Positions 6,943 through 15,986 of a DNA stretch of 64,000 nt are shown here, piece after piece. The notes beneath the pieces are model-generated. The model did not search any database, was not told the DNA's origin, and was given only the letters and a program-made list of their open reading frames with translations. Within the stretch, counting starts at the first letter, position 1. Each line of letters starts with the position of its first letter. The DNA comes from Hoyosella rhizosphaerae (GTDB taxonomy: Bacteria > Actinomycetota > Actinomycetes > Mycobacteriales > Mycobacteriaceae): NCBI RefSeq assembly GCF_014643175.1, contig NZ_BMJH01000001.1, positions 620,001-684,000 on the forward strand, read 5' to 3'. A program made the position numbers and the translations under genes.

Positions 6943-9309
6943 TCACGCGCCGACGTAATCCGCGAGGTGCTTCGCCGTCAGACCTGAACGCCCAGCAACC
7001 AGGTCTGACGGCGTTCCCTCGAACACGATGCGGCCGCCGTCATACCCGGCGCCCGGACCGAGATCGATGATCCAGTCCGCGTGGGCCATCACCGCCAAAT
7101 GATGCTCAATGACAATCACGGACTTGCCGGAGTCGACGAGGTGGTCGAGCAGTCCTAAGAGTTGCTCGACGTCTGCGAGGTGCAGACCCGTTGTCGGCTC
7201 GTCAAGAACATAAATACCGCCCTTGTCGCCCATGTGGGTAGCGAGTTTCAGCCTCTGTCGTTCACCGCCGGAGAGCGTCGTGAGTGGTTGGCCGAGTGTC
7301 AAATACCCGAGCCCCACCTGGTCCATCCGTTCGAGGATGCGGTGCGCGGCTGGTGTTCGAGCCTCCCCAGCACTGAAGAACTCCTCACCCTCGGCGACGG
7401 ACATCGAAAGCACTTCGCTGATGTTTCGCCCCCCGAGCTTGTATTCCAATACCGCAGCCTGGAACCTTTTCCCCTCACATTCCTCACAGGTGGTGGACAC
7501 TCCGGCCATCATCGCCAGATCTGTGTAGATAACGCCAGCACCATTACAGGCCGGGCAGGCACCTTCAGAGTTTGCGCTGAACAACGCTGGCTTCACGGCA
7601 TTGGCTTTGGCGAATGCTTTGCGAATCGGCTCAAGCAGTCCGGTGTAAGTGGCGGGGTTGCTGCGCCGCGAACCCTTGATCGCGGTCTGATCGACAGAGA
7701 TGACGCCCTCGTCGGTGGGTACGGAACCATGAATGAGTGAACTCTTGCCGGAGCCTGCCACTCCTGTGACAACCACCAGTACACCGCGTGGGATGTCTAC
7801 GTCCACGTCCTTCAGATTGTGAGTGTTCGCACCCCGAATCTTCATCGCCCTAGCGGGTTTCCGGACGTCAGGCTTCAGGGACGCCCGGTATCCCAGGTGA
7901 CGCCCAGTCAGCGAGCTGCTGGAACGCAACCCATCCACGGTGCCTTCGAACACGACTTCCCCACCGCCACTACCAGCGCCGGGACCGAGGTCCACCACAT
8001 GATCCGCGATGGCAATCGCTTCGGGCTTGTGCTCCACAACGAGGACGGTGTTGCCCTTGTCCCGCAACTGCAGCAGAAGATTGTTCATCCGGGCGATGTC
8101 GTGCGGGTGCAAGCCGATCGTTGGTTCGTCAAAAACATAAGTGACGTCAGTAAGCGAGGAACCAAGATGTCGGATCATCTTGACGCGCTGAGCTTCACCG
8201 CCTGAGAGTGTGCCGGACGGACGATCCAGTGAGAGGTAGCCGAGCCCGATCTCGACAAACGAGTCCAGGGTGTGGCGCAGTGACTTCAGCAAGGGCGCCA
8301 CAGATGGTTCGTTGAGGCCACTGACCCACTCTGCGAGCTCGGTAATCTGCATCGAGCATGCGTCGGCGATGCTCACCCCGTCGATCTTCGAGGATCGTGC
8401 CAATTCGCTAAGTCGCGTGCCGTTGCAGTCTGGGCAGGTGGTGAACGTGATCGCCCGGTCCACGAAGGCCCGGATATGCGGCTGCATCGCCTCCCGGTCT
8501 TTGGCGAGGAACGACTTCTGAATCCGCGGAATCAACCCCTCGAACGTGACGTTAACCCCGTCGACCTTGATCCTGGTGGGTTCCTTGTACAGCAGGGCGT
8601 CGAGTTCCTTCTTCGTGAATTTGCTGATCGGCTTGTCCGGGTCGAAAAACCCGCTGCCGCGGAAAATCCTTCCGTACCAACCGTCCACGCTGTAGTTCGG
8701 GATCGTCAGCGCACCCTCACTCAACGACTTGCTCGCGTCGTACAGTGCAGTGAGGTCGAAGTCTGTAACCTTGCCTCGGCCCTCACACCTCGGGCACATC
8801 CCCCCGGTAATGCTGAAGGTGCGGCGTTCCTTAATTTTTTGGTCGCCCTTCTCGAGGGTGACAGCACCCGCGCCACTGATCGACGCCACGTTGAACGAAA
8901 ACGCCTGAGCAGACCCGATATGTGGTTCACCGAGCCTGCTAAAAAGGATGCGCAGCATGGCATTCGCGTCAGTCACAGTACCGACAGTCGAACGGGGATT
9001 CGCACCCATTCGCTCCTGATCGACAATGATCGCGGTAGTCAGCCCGTCGAGCACATCAACATCTGGCCTGCCGAGCGTGGGCATGAAACCTTGCACGAAA
9101 GTGCTGTAGGTTTCGTTGATCATCCGCTGCGACTCCGCGGCGATGGTACTGAACACCAGTGAGCTCTTGCCCGACCCGGACACCCCAGTGAACACAGTCA
9201 GCCGACGCTTCGGGATCTCAATGCTGACATCCTTGAGATTGTTTTCGCGCGCCCCATGCACACGAATCATCTCGTGACTGTCCGCCGGGTGTAGGTCGTT
9301 GCTCACCAT
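6943..9309 (-). CDS. UvrA-like ABC ATPase (short, drug-resistance type)
   Basis: 788-aa duplicated ABC ATPase of the UvrA family, from an ATG with GGGGG 5 nt upstream; the frame extends 35 codons further but into the preceding gene. Two Walker A loops ([12 protein letters not shown] and [12 protein letters not shown]), two [16 protein letters not shown] signatures and paired CxxC zinc modules ([36 protein letters not shown]) are present. The canonical UvrA is about 950 aa; this one is shorter and probably lacks the UvrB-binding insertion, as do the UvrA2/DrrC-type proteins that give resistance to DNA-binding drugs. It closes a four-gene minus-strand cassette (methyltransferase, AraC, VOC protein, UvrA-like). 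A role in removing or protecting against a DNA-acting compound is inferred. Confidence 0.9.
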   Translation of the reverse strand: MVSNDLHPADSHEMIRVHGARENNLKDVSIEIPKRRLTVFTGVSGSGKSSLVFSTIAAESQRMINETYSTFVQGFMPTLGRPDVDVLDGLTTAIIVDQERMGANPRSTVGTVTDANAMLRILFSRLGEPHIGSAQAFSFNVASISGAGAVTLEKGDQKIKERRTFSITGGMCPRCEGRGKVTDFDLTALYDASKSLSEGALTIPNYSVDGWYGRIFRGSGFFDPDKPISKFTKKELDALLYKEPTRIKVDGVNVTFEGLIPRIQKSFLAKDREAMQPHIRAFVDRAITFTTCPDCNGTRLSELARSSKIDGVSIADACSMQITELAEWVSGLNEPSVAPLLKSLRHTLDSFVEIGLGYLSLDRPSGTLSGGEAQRVKMIRHLGSSLTDVTYVFDEPTIGLHPHDIARMNNLLLQLRDKGNTVLVVEHKPEAIAIADHVVDLGPGAGSGGGEVVFEGTVDGLRSSSSLTGRHLGYRASLKPDVRKPARAMKIRGANTHNLKDVDVDIPRGVLVVVTGVAGSGKSSLIHGSVPTDEGVISVDQTAIKGSRRSNPATYTGLLEPIRKAFAKANAVKPALFSANSEGACPACNGAGVIYTDLAMMAGVSTTCEECEGKRFQAAVLEYKLGGRNISEVLSMSVAEGEEFFSAGEARTPAAHRILERMDQVGLGYLTLGQPLTTLSGGERQRLKLATHMGDKGGIYVLDEPTTGLHLADVEQLLGLLDHLVDSGKSVIVIEHHLAVMAHADWIIDLGPGAGYDGGRIVFEGTPSDLVAGRSGLTAKHLADYVGA

Positions 9310-9344
9310 GTTTCCCCCTTTTTTCGTGATGCTACTGGCAATCT

Positions 9345-9755
9345 TCAACTGATTTGCTGAATACGAACGGTATTGCCAGCCGGGTCCCGAAAAGCACAAT
9401 CGCGGGAACCCCACGGTTGATCCGTCGGCTCCTGCATAACCTCAGCACCGGTTTCCTGAACCTTGTCAAAGACCCCATCAACATCGGTGGTGGCCAACAT
9501 GATGGCAGCGTATGTTCCCTTGGCCATCATTTCGGCGATGGTATTTCGCTCATCCTCTGTGATGCCCGGGTCCGCAGCAGGTGGGGTCAGAACGATGTTC
9601 ATGTCGGGTCGATCGACTGGACCCAGGGTGATCCAGCGCAGCCCGTTGTACCCAACATCTTTGCGAACCTCGAAACCAAGCGCGTCGCGGTAGAACGCAA
9701 GTGAGGCTTCAGGATCGGTATGCGGCAAGAAACTTGAATTAATTGTGATGTCCAT
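9345..9755 (-). CDS. VOC-superfamily (glyoxalase/bleomycin-resistance-like) protein
   Basis: 136-aa vicinal-oxygen-chelate protein with the usual two beta-alpha-beta-beta-beta modules: SFLPHTDPEASLAFYRDALGFEVRKD in the first and AAIMLATTDVDGVFDKVQETGAEVMQEP in the second, ending with the typical FRDPAGNTVRIQQ. Such proteins bind metal and act as glyoxalases, dioxygenases or antibiotic-binding proteins. It lies 35 nt before the UvrA-like ATPase and 9 nt after the AraC gene, so it probably belongs to the same transcript and may bind the same class of compound. The substrate cannot be read from the sequence. Confidence 0.88.
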   Translation of the reverse strand: MDITINSSFLPHTDPEASLAFYRDALGFEVRKDVGYNGLRWITLGPVDRPDMNIVLTPPAADPGITEDERNTIAEMMAKGTYAAIMLATTDVDGVFDKVQETGAEVMQEPTDQPWGSRDCAFRDPAGNTVRIQQIS

Positions 9756-9764
9756 GGCTTCACT

Positions 9765-10208
9765 TTAAGTTTGCCGAGGCGGCCACGCTTCTTGATTCCT
9801 GATCGGTCTGCTGACGTTCTTCGCCACACACGTAGGAATGCCGACGGTCTCGTTTGCATACTGACTCTGGTACACGCTGGGCGGCACACCGACCAGTTCT
9901 GTGAATCGCGTGCTGAAGGTTCCCAGTGACTGGCACCCGACCGCGAAACACACCTCAGTCACGGTCAGATCACCCTTGCGGAGCAGTGCCATGGCGCGTT
10001 CAATACGCCGCGTCATCAAGTAGGAATACGGCGGCTCACCATACGCGAGCCGAAACTGCCGACTCAGGTGCCCGGCCGACATATGCACGTCGCGGGCAAG
10101 CGCCTCGACATTAAGCGGCTGGGCGTGCTCGCGGTCGATCCGGTCACGAACACGACGCAGCAGCGTTAAATCACGCAAGCGCTGCTCGGCATCCGTTTGC
10201 TTGGGCAC
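9765..10208 (-). CDS. AraC-family transcriptional regulator
   Basis: 147-aa regulator made almost entirely of the AraC DNA-binding domain: VEALARDVHMSAGHLSRQFRLAYGEPPYSYLMTRRIERAM for the first helix-turn-helix and VTEVCFAVGCQSLGTFSTRFTELVGVPPSVYQ for the second. There is no large ligand-binding domain. I chose the GTG at 10206-10208, with AGGA upstream and 4 nt after the methyltransferase stop, over the upstream ATG that would lie inside that gene. The compact AraC + VOC protein pair is common in actinobacteria, the regulator controlling its neighbour. Confidence 0.85.
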   Translation of the reverse strand: MPKQTDAEQRLRDLTLLRRVRDRIDREHAQPLNVEALARDVHMSAGHLSRQFRLAYGEPPYSYLMTRRIERAMALLRKGDLTVTEVCFAVGCQSLGTFSTRFTELVGVPPSVYQSQYANETVGIPTCVAKNVSRPIRNQEAWPPRQT

Positions 10209-10212
10209 CCAT

Positions 10213-11310
10213 TCATCCTGCCACGGGATGCAGAGGGTTAGGAGTGCGCAAAATGTAGAACCGGAAGAAGTCATTCTCCAGCGGCAGTACCTCAATCCCA
10301 GCAAACCCAGCCTGCTTCGCATATTGCTCCAGGGTGGCAGGCCGCATCACAGTGCCGGTTGCGGCGGACGGCTGGTGAGACATCCCGTCAGGCAAGCAGC
10401 ACAGCAGGCTGAATCCGTACAACATTTGTTCCCACTCATCGGCGGGAGCCGTGAAATGTTCGTGCGTCCGCTCATCCATCACCACCACGGTTCCGGTGGG
10501 AGCAACCATGTTTCGCATTGCTGACAACACACTGACAGGGTCGGACATATCGTGGATGCACTCAAAAGCACACACCAGGTCATACTCCCCGGCATCGGGA
10601 AGCTGGTCGAAAAATGTCACCCGATCCGAGACACCGTATTGTTCCGCGTTTCGCCTCGCTGCGGCGAGTGACGGCTCGTCGATATCAAACCCATGCACCG
10701 TCGCGTTCGGGTATCCGCGAGCAATGCCAATACACGACCACCCCAGCCCGCACCCCACATCCGCCACTGCCCCACCCGCGCTCAACGCCGCGTCGACAGC
10801 CGGAATCTTCGACAGGTAGTCCGGCACCAGCGGGCCGAGGAAAAGTGGCCGATTCGCTGCCGCCTGGCCTTCCCTCGCATCGTGGCCCAGCGTCGCCCAA
10901 CTGACTCCACCACCGGCGCGGTAAGCATGCAACAGCTCATCGCTGTGCTTGCCAACGGCAGCGGCGAGTTGGCCAAATGGCGCCACAAAATAGAGCGAAT
11001 CCTCATCGACGAGCACCGCTTCATGCTCGGGAGGCAGCGTGTATCGGCGTTGATCTTCCGGGGTCGCGGGATCGTCGACTTCGACATACCCGCACACCGC
11101 CTGATGCTCAAGCCATTCACGTGCATAACGCGGATGCGTGCCTGTGGTGTCAGCCAGTTCTGCGGGTGTGAGCGACGGACTGTCAGCCAAGGCCCGGTAA
11201 TAACCAAGCGTCGCACCCAAAAACATCACCTGGGTTTCCATCGCGCCGCGCACCGCGTTAAAGACCCGATCCGCGAGCGCACCTGTCTTATCGGTAGCGC
11301 TTGAGGTCAT
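10213..11310 (-). CDS. SAM-dependent methyltransferase with winged-helix N-terminus
   Basis: 365-aa class I methyltransferase. The N-terminal part (about 1-110: RVFNAVRGAMETQVMFLGATLGYY, AELADTTGTHPRYAREWLEHQAVCGYV) is the dimerising winged-helix module seen in small-molecule O-methyltransferases. Motif I, VADVGCGLGWS, lies near 185, followed by the acidic VHGFDID and a post-I loop with FDQLPDAGEYDLVCAFECIHDM. It starts the minus-strand cassette ending with the UvrA-like ATPase. Methylation of a xenobiotic or of a secondary metabolite is plausible; the substrate is not evident. Confidence 0.85.
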   Translation of the reverse strand: MTSSATDKTGALADRVFNAVRGAMETQVMFLGATLGYYRALADSPSLTPAELADTTGTHPRYAREWLEHQAVCGYVEVDDPATPEDQRRYTLPPEHEAVLVDEDSLYFVAPFGQLAAAVGKHSDELLHAYRAGGGVSWATLGHDAREGQAAANRPLFLGPLVPDYLSKIPAVDAALSAGGAVADVGCGLGWSCIGIARGYPNATVHGFDIDEPSLAAARRNAEQYGVSDRVTFFDQLPDAGEYDLVCAFECIHDMSDPVSVLSAMRNMVAPTGTVVVMDERTHEHFTAPADEWEQMLYGFSLLCCLPDGMSHQPSAATGTVMRPATLEQYAKQAGFAGIEVLPLENDFFRFYILRTPNPLHPVAG

Positions 11311-11374
11311 ATGTCCAGTGTGATCCTTCGCTAGCCCGACACGCTAGATCCTATTTGCGGCGGGGCATTGCTTT

Positions 11375-11436
11375 CCCGGTTGTGTTCACATTTGAGCAGT
11401 TTTCGGCCACCACAACCGCGAGTATGTGCACACAAC
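11375..11436. repeat. Dispersed palindromic element, copy 1
   Basis: Imperfect palindrome whose arms GTTGTGTTCACAT (11379-11391) and ATGTGCACACAAC (11424-11436) match at 12 of 13 positions. It sits 3 nt past the stop of the PapA-like gene. Its left half aligns with the second copy at 15924-15983, which shares the CCCGGTTGTGT opening and a following AGCA...TTTT pattern. It may act as a transcription terminator and/or be a member of a small interspersed repeat family. Confidence 0.6.
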
Positions 11437-11438
11437 TG

Positions 11439-12743
11439 CTAACTCCTTGCGCCGCCACCGCCGGTGATGGTCTCGACATACAGGTCGGCGAAGCGCTGCA
11501 CAGCGTCGGTGCTGAGGTACTTCCGGAGGCCGCGGAACGTAACGAACAGTTCCTTGCCCACGCCAGCAAGCCCGACACCAGGGCTCATGACGTCACCAAA
11601 GCAAGGCGGGCTAAACCACACCTCCGTGACATCGCCCGCGTCCCCGAAGCTGGGTAAATTCATGCGGCCCACGTTGGACAGGACGGTGGTCTCGACGAAC
11701 TGGTGCTGCACGAGCGGCAGCATGGTGGCGAGGTTCTTCTTGAGGATGACGGGCAGCCTGTTGCCCCGGTCGAGCACGTCGACGATCCAGCCCGCGGCAC
11801 CGTTCTCCTTGAGCTTCTTTGTGCGATCACGCACCACCATCGTGGCTTCGGCAAGATCGCGCGGCACAGAGGTGGGAACGACGATGGCGAGGAAGCTGGC
11901 GTAGTTGGAGATCACCTCGGTGGACCACTCGGCGGGCCTCATGTTGACCGGCATCATGATGGACACAGAATCGCCGATTTTCTCGCCGTGCTCCTCGTTC
12001 CAACGCAGCACGGTCAATGCGTGCGCGGCCAGGGCGACATCGTTGATCGTCGCGCCCTTCGGCTTACTGGCGACGATCCCAGCAGTCTGCTCGGCGGTCA
12101 GCGTGACAGCAGCGAAGGTGTAGCCAGGCTTGGATGGGTCGCCACCATCGCTCGCCACCCGGGTTATGCGTTTGCGGTCCAGCGTGTCCTGCGCGAGCTT
12201 CTGCGCCCGAGGAATCAGATCACTGAGCGAACGAGCACCCGCGATGGCTCGCAGGTCGCGGGCCTCCTTAATGGGCGGACCACCTGCGATGTCCTCAGCA
12301 CCCGAGTACGCGCGCGCGACCGAGGTGAGAAAACGCACCGCGCCCATACCGTCGAATCCAGCGTGGTGGAAGTTGAACATCAGGTAGTCGCCGCCGGGAT
12401 GCCGCACCAGAGCGACATGAAACAACGGGCTCCGCGCGAGATCAGGCGCCCGCGATTGAAGCCTGTCGCGCACCACACCCACCGGCTCATCGGTCACCTC
12501 AAGAGCTAAATGATCAGCACTATCGGCAATCTCCCACGTCACGCGGGTCGAGGCTAGCCGTGGCGGAGCGAGCCGAGCGCGCGCGAGCGGATGTGTCGCC
12601 ACAGCCTGCCGCAGCGCTCCCCGCAACCGCTCCTCATCGAGGCTGCCTAATACCCGCACCTCGAACTGCACCGACATAATGACCTTGGAAGCGAGGTTGA
12701 TGAAGGCCTCATCAAGGGATGTGACCGTGAGCGTTTGCGTCAT
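11439..12743 (-). CDS. PapA-like condensation/acyltransferase
   Basis: 434-aa member of the CoA-dependent acyltransferase (condensation-domain) superfamily. The catalytic HHxxxDG motif is HHAGFDG at residues 126-132, and a second conserved block reads VSIMMPVNMRP, resembling the structural motif of PapA and WS/DGAT enzymes. Proteins of this type in mycolate actinobacteria transfer fatty acyl groups to alcohols or sugars in lipid assembly, or make small esters. It stands alone between the methyltransferase and the FMN reductase operon and is followed by a palindromic element. A WS/DGAT paralogue occurs at 53733. Alternative identities are alcohol acetyltransferase or an orphan condensation domain; the fold call is strong and the substrate open. 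Confidence 0.8.
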   Translation of the reverse strand: MTQTLTVTSLDEAFINLASKVIMSVQFEVRVLGSLDEERLRGALRQAVATHPLARARLAPPRLASTRVTWEIADSADHLALEVTDEPVGVVRDRLQSRAPDLARSPLFHVALVRHPGGDYLMFNFHHAGFDGMGAVRFLTSVARAYSGAEDIAGGPPIKEARDLRAIAGARSLSDLIPRAQKLAQDTLDRKRITRVASDGGDPSKPGYTFAAVTLTAEQTAGIVASKPKGATINDVALAAHALTVLRWNEEHGEKIGDSVSIMMPVNMRPAEWSTEVISNYASFLAIVVPTSVPRDLAEATMVVRDRTKKLKENGAAGWIVDVLDRGNRLPVILKKNLATMLPLVQHQFVETTVLSNVGRMNLPSFGDAGDVTEVWFSPPCFGDVMSPGVGLAGVGKELFVTFRGLRKYLSTDAVQRFADLYVETITGGGGARS

Positions 12744-13488
12744 GCGTGTCTCCTTGCCTGGGGGCTTCCTGCAAGCGTAGGCAGAAGACGCGACAACCGT
12801 GCCGACAATTCCGAAAGCCCGACCGCCCCTACACGTCTAGATTGGGCTGCTGCCCGGTTCCCCACCGATGAACGCCCGCGATCGCATGTTCCGTCGTCAC
12901 GGGGAGCGCAGGCGTTCTGTTCCTGCTCATCGTCGCTCCGCCTGTGACCGAGCAGTGGCCACTGGCCAAATCCTGGTGGATTGTCCTATCAATTGCTGTG
13001 GTGGTGACGCTTCTCGATGACGGTGGTCTCGAACATCGCGATCCAGACTTGGTCAGCGTGGTGCACGCGACGGTGATCGTGCGGCTCGAGCAGATCATCG
13101 CAGGCCGGATCACCGTGCGGATCCTGCCCTCAGGACGAGAGTCGGTGTGCACCATCGTCGAGGACTCTCCCCGCGGGGCGGAACGCATCGACGTTCCGGT
13201 AGGTGGGGACGCCGGGACGATACGTGTCGGGTGAAGGCACCTCCCGCAGACTGCAGGGTGATCGAGCCGCTCGCGCGCACAACGTGCATGCTTCCCTGTT
13301 ACGCCGCGAACCGCATGAAAGCCCCGATGCGCAAGATGCTTTTTGGCGTGTCGAACTGCTGTCAGCGCATGTGCAGACAAATGCATGGTCCGACGGGACG
13401 TTGGTGATGCATTTTTCTGCACATGGCGAGCGGTGGTCGGCGCTAGCGGGAACCGCTCGCGAGGGCCCAGTCAGCAGCGACCCCAGGA
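12744..13488. other. 745-bp stretch without a clear gene, possibly decayed coding DNA
   Basis: No frame here has a plausible intact protein, but the codon texture is not random. On the minus strand one frame (about 13262 down to the stop at 12989-12991) reads as protein-like sequence with strong GC third positions, including TYRPGVPTYRNVDAFRPAGR and VHHADQVWIAMFETTVIEK, interrupted by an in-frame TGA at 13130-13132 and lacking a start. On the plus strand a hydrophobic segment (LAKSWWIVLSIAVVVTLL, from about 12964) appears, but the frame breaks soon after. This is consistent with one or two gene remnants, but I recognise no family. Confidence 0.3.
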
Positions 13489-14169
13489 TCAGCGCTTGGG
13501 AAGGGCCCCGCCGGTAGCGATACGCATCAAATCGGTGTTGAGGTCGATGCTGGTTTCCGCTCCCCCGGCGCTACCGAACTGGTGTTGGTAGTTGCCCCAG
13601 GATTCTTCGCGGACTTTCTCGGCGAACCCTGATTCCATCAGCAGGACCAGTTCACGCGCCGCCCGGTCGATGCGTTTGGCGAGGTCGTTGTCGCTCCAAT
13701 CCTCGGAAGCGGCAAACAGCGACGTTGGCACCGTCATCGTGCGGAGGAAGGCAAACAGCGACCGCATTTGGTCGTCGATGACTAGCGCGTGACGAGCTGT
13801 GCCGGCCGTGGCGGCGAGCACGACGGGTTTGGCGATAAGCAGGTCGTTGTCGAGGACGTGGAAGAACGAGGTGAACAGCCCGCTCGGTCCCGCTTTGTAG
13901 ACGGGTGTAGCCGCGATGATCCCGTCCGCAGTGCCGAGGGCGGCGATCGCTTTGTTCATCTTCGGGCCGTTAAGTTGCGACACCAACGCAGTGGTGATTT
14001 CGGTCGCCAGTTCGCGGAGATCAATCACGGTGACGTGCACGTTGCGCCCACGCTGTGTAGCCAGCGCCTCAGCCCGTCCTGCGACCCGGTCAGCTAGCAG
14101 TCGCGTGGACGACGGATCGCTTGTGCCGCCGCTGACGACAACAATCTCAAAAGGTTTGTGCTCAGTCAT
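13489..14169 (-). CDS. LLM-partnered FMN reductase (CE1759-like)
   Basis: 226-aa NAD(P)H-dependent FMN reductase with a flavodoxin-like fold: IVVVSGGTSDPSSTRLLADRV forms the first strand and phosphate loop, and ADGIIAATPVYKAGPSGLFTSFFHVLD the flavin-binding region typical of SsuE/MsuE enzymes. It is expected to supply reduced FMN to the luciferase-like monooxygenase encoded two genes upstream. The start overlaps the MarR stop by 8 bp, so the three genes form one operon (monooxygenase > MarR > reductase). The monooxygenase/reductase pairing matches the CE1758/CE1759 arrangement known in corynebacteria. Confidence 0.9.
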   Translation of the reverse strand: MTEHKPFEIVVVSGGTSDPSSTRLLADRVAGRAEALATQRGRNVHVTVIDLRELATEITTALVSQLNGPKMNKAIAALGTADGIIAATPVYKAGPSGLFTSFFHVLDNDLLIAKPVVLAATAGTARHALVIDDQMRSLFAFLRTMTVPTSLFAASEDWSDNDLAKRIDRAARELVLLMESGFAEKVREESWGNYQHQFGSAGGAETSIDLNTDLMRIATGGALPKR

Positions 14170-14605
14170 TTCTCGTCCTTGCTGCTAGTTTTGCGCCAAT
14201 CTCTTTCAGCGTGCGCAGTTCGTCATCAGTCAGTTCTGCGGTAAGCGCTCGCGCGACGCTGACCGCGTGTCGGCCACCGACCCATCGCTGCTCATCCCGG
14301 CCAGCGTCGGTCAGCGACAGTCGCACGCCTCTGCCGTCGCGGGGGTCGCGGGTCCGATCCACCAAGCCCCGTTCGACGAGGCGGTCCACCAGTCGCGAGA
14401 GCGCGGGCTGGCTGAGGACGACGTAGTCGTTGAGTTCAGCCAGCCTCAGTGGCTCCCGACATTTGGCCAGCGCATACAGCACGTCGTACTCGCGCATGCT
14501 CACACCGCGCCACACATCATCGGCGGCGAAACGCTTCACCAATGTGGCGTGGGCGGTGAGGAGTGACTCCCATGCTTCGTTCGCGAGTCGGCTGCGGTTC
14601 GACAT
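14162..14605 (-). CDS. MarR-family transcriptional regulator
   Basis: 147-aa winged-helix repressor: VSMREYDVLYALAKCREPLRLAELNDYVVLSQPALSRLVDRLVERGLVDRTRDPRDGRGVRLSLTDAGR covers the MarR DNA-binding helix and wing, including the conserved DxRG-type DPRDGRG. It lies 3 nt after the monooxygenase and overlaps the FMN reductase by 8 bp. A perfect dyad (ATAGTTG-N6-CAACTAT) upstream of the operon is the likely operator, giving autoregulated repression of a flavin monooxygenase system. The inducer is unknown; such systems commonly respond to phenolics, quinones or drugs. Confidence 0.92.
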   Translation of the reverse strand: MSNRSRLANEAWESLLTAHATLVKRFAADDVWRGVSMREYDVLYALAKCREPLRLAELNDYVVLSQPALSRLVDRLVERGLVDRTRDPRDGRGVRLSLTDAGRDEQRWVGGRHAVSVARALTAELTDDELRTLKEIGAKLAARTRND

Positions 14606-14608
14606 TGC

Positions 14609-15772
14609 TCAGGCCCGCTTGCTGTCCTGATACGGCGAGGTTCCGGTCAGGTTGTCGCCGCGGTTGGCGTTCGGGCGCGGTTGCCGCGCGGGTCCGTCGC
14701 CGTACTTCTTCTGCACTAGTTCCTGATGCGTGGGGGCTAGCGCGGACTGCGGGTCCCGACGTGCTTCGAGTTCCTTGCGAAGAACTGGTACTACTTCTTC
14801 GCCGAGCAGATCGAGTTGGTTCAGCACGGTCTTCAGTGGAAGGCCGGCGTGATCGATCAGCCACAGTTGTCGTTGGTAGTCACCGAAGGTGTCGTGGAAG
14901 GTCAAGGTTTTGTCGATGACTTCCTGCGGGCTGCCCACCGACAGTGGTGTCATCTCGGCGAAGTCCTCCATTTTGGGCCCGTTGCCGTAGACGGGGGCTT
15001 CGTTGAAGTATGGCCGGAACTCGTTGTAGGCGTCTTGCGAATTTTTGGCGATGTAGGCCTGTCCGCCAAGTCCGACGATGGCCTGCTTCTGGGTGCCGTG
15101 GCCGTAGTGTTCGAACCGCTGGCGGTAGAAGTTGATCAGGCGCAGTGAGTGCTCGGAGGGCCAGAAGATGTGGTTGGCGAAGAACCCGTTGCCGTAGTAC
15201 GCGGCTTGTTCGGCGATTTCGGGTGTGCGGATGGAGCCGTGCCACACGAATGGCGGTACATCGTCAAGTGGTCGGGGCGTCGACGTGAATCCTTGTAGTG
15301 GTGCACGGAAGTTGCCTTCCCAGTCGATGATGTCTTCGCGCCACAACCTGTGCAGGAGGTTGTAGTTCTCCAGTGCGAGTTCGAGGCCTTTGCGGATGTC
15401 CTGGCCGAACCATGGGTATACGGGTCCGGTGTTGCCGCGTCCGAGCATCAAGTCCATGCGGCCACCGGAGAGGTGTTGGAGCATGGCGTAGTCTTCGGCG
15501 ATCTTTACTGGGTCGTTGGTGGTGATCAGCGTGGTGGAGGTGGTGACGATCAACCGCTCGGTGAGGGCTGCGATGTGCGCGAGGAGCGTGGTTGGTGAGG
15601 AGGAGAAGAACGGCGGATTGTGGTGTTCTCCGATGGCGAATACATCGAGGCCGACTTCTTCGGTTTTTTGGGCGATCTTGACGACCGCGTCGATCCGTTC
15701 CGCTTCGCTCGGTGTTGTGCCGGACACGGGGTCGCGGGTGATGTCACTGACCGAGAAGACTCCGAACTGCAT
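14609..15772 (-). CDS. Luciferase-like FMN-dependent monooxygenase (CE1758-like)
   Basis: 387-aa bacterial luciferase-like (LLM) flavin oxidoreductase. The start MQFGVFSVSDITRDP at 15772 has GGGAG 6 nt upstream; the frame is open 12 more codons but without a ribosome site. Typical features are VGLDVFAIGEHHNPPF, LTERLIVTTSTTLITTNDPVKIAEDYAMLQHLSGGRMDLMLGRGN with the canonical SGGRxxLxxGRG, and an active-site region TPEIAEQAAYYGNGFF. It should use FMNH2 supplied by the reductase at 13489 to oxygenate an organic substrate. The substrate is unknown. Confidence 0.92.
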   Translation of the reverse strand: MQFGVFSVSDITRDPVSGTTPSEAERIDAVVKIAQKTEEVGLDVFAIGEHHNPPFFSSSPTTLLAHIAALTERLIVTTSTTLITTNDPVKIAEDYAMLQHLSGGRMDLMLGRGNTGPVYPWFGQDIRKGLELALENYNLLHRLWREDIIDWEGNFRAPLQGFTSTPRPLDDVPPFVWHGSIRTPEIAEQAAYYGNGFFANHIFWPSEHSLRLINFYRQRFEHYGHGTQKQAIVGLGGQAYIAKNSQDAYNEFRPYFNEAPVYGNGPKMEDFAEMTPLSVGSPQEVIDKTLTFHDTFGDYQRQLWLIDHAGLPLKTVLNQLDLLGEEVVPVLRKELEARRDPQSALAPTHQELVQKKYGDGPARQPRPNANRGDNLTGTSPYQDSKRA

Positions 15773-15818
15773 TAGTTGCTCCCAACCCTTCGATTCATGC
15801 GTTTGCATTCATCTCAAC

Positions 15819-15838
15819 ATAGTTGAATCTACAACTAT
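15819..15838 (-). promoter_or_regulatory. MarR-type operator upstream of the monooxygenase operon
   Basis: Perfect inverted repeat ATAGTTG-AATCTA-CAACTAT, 47 bp upstream of the monooxygenase start. Half-site, spacing and position fit a MarR-family operator for autoregulation of this operon. Confidence 0.7.
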
Positions 15839-15923
15839 TCCCGCGCGGCTGCAACGCCAACAGAGGACCCCAGCAACCTGACGGGGACACCAAGGAAACG
15901 CACGACCGGAGGCCATTGCCGTC

Positions 15924-15983
15924 GTGTGCACGTTCTAGCACTTAAGCCGGTCCAAAAGTGCTAGAACGTGCACACAACCGGGA
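15924..15983. repeat. Dispersed palindromic element, copy 2 (perfect 20-bp arms)
   Basis: The arms GTGTGCACGTTCTAGCACTT (15924-15943) and its exact complement (15956-15975) enclose a 12-nt loop. Read on the minus strand it opens with CCCGGTTGTGT, like copy 1 at 11375, and continues with a related AGCAC...TTTTGG pattern. It begins 3 nt past the stop of the XRE-cupin gene, so it can fold as that gene's terminator. The similarity between two sites over 4 kb apart suggests a repeat family. Confidence 0.75.
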
Positions 15984-15986
15984 CTT

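Noticed and set aside
12829-13422. 197-codon minus-strand frame opposite the gap at 12744-13488
   Set aside because: Arg/Ser/Thr/Pro-rich composition typical of a shadow frame, with no recognisable domain and no ribosome site; another minus frame in the same place looks more protein-like but is broken.
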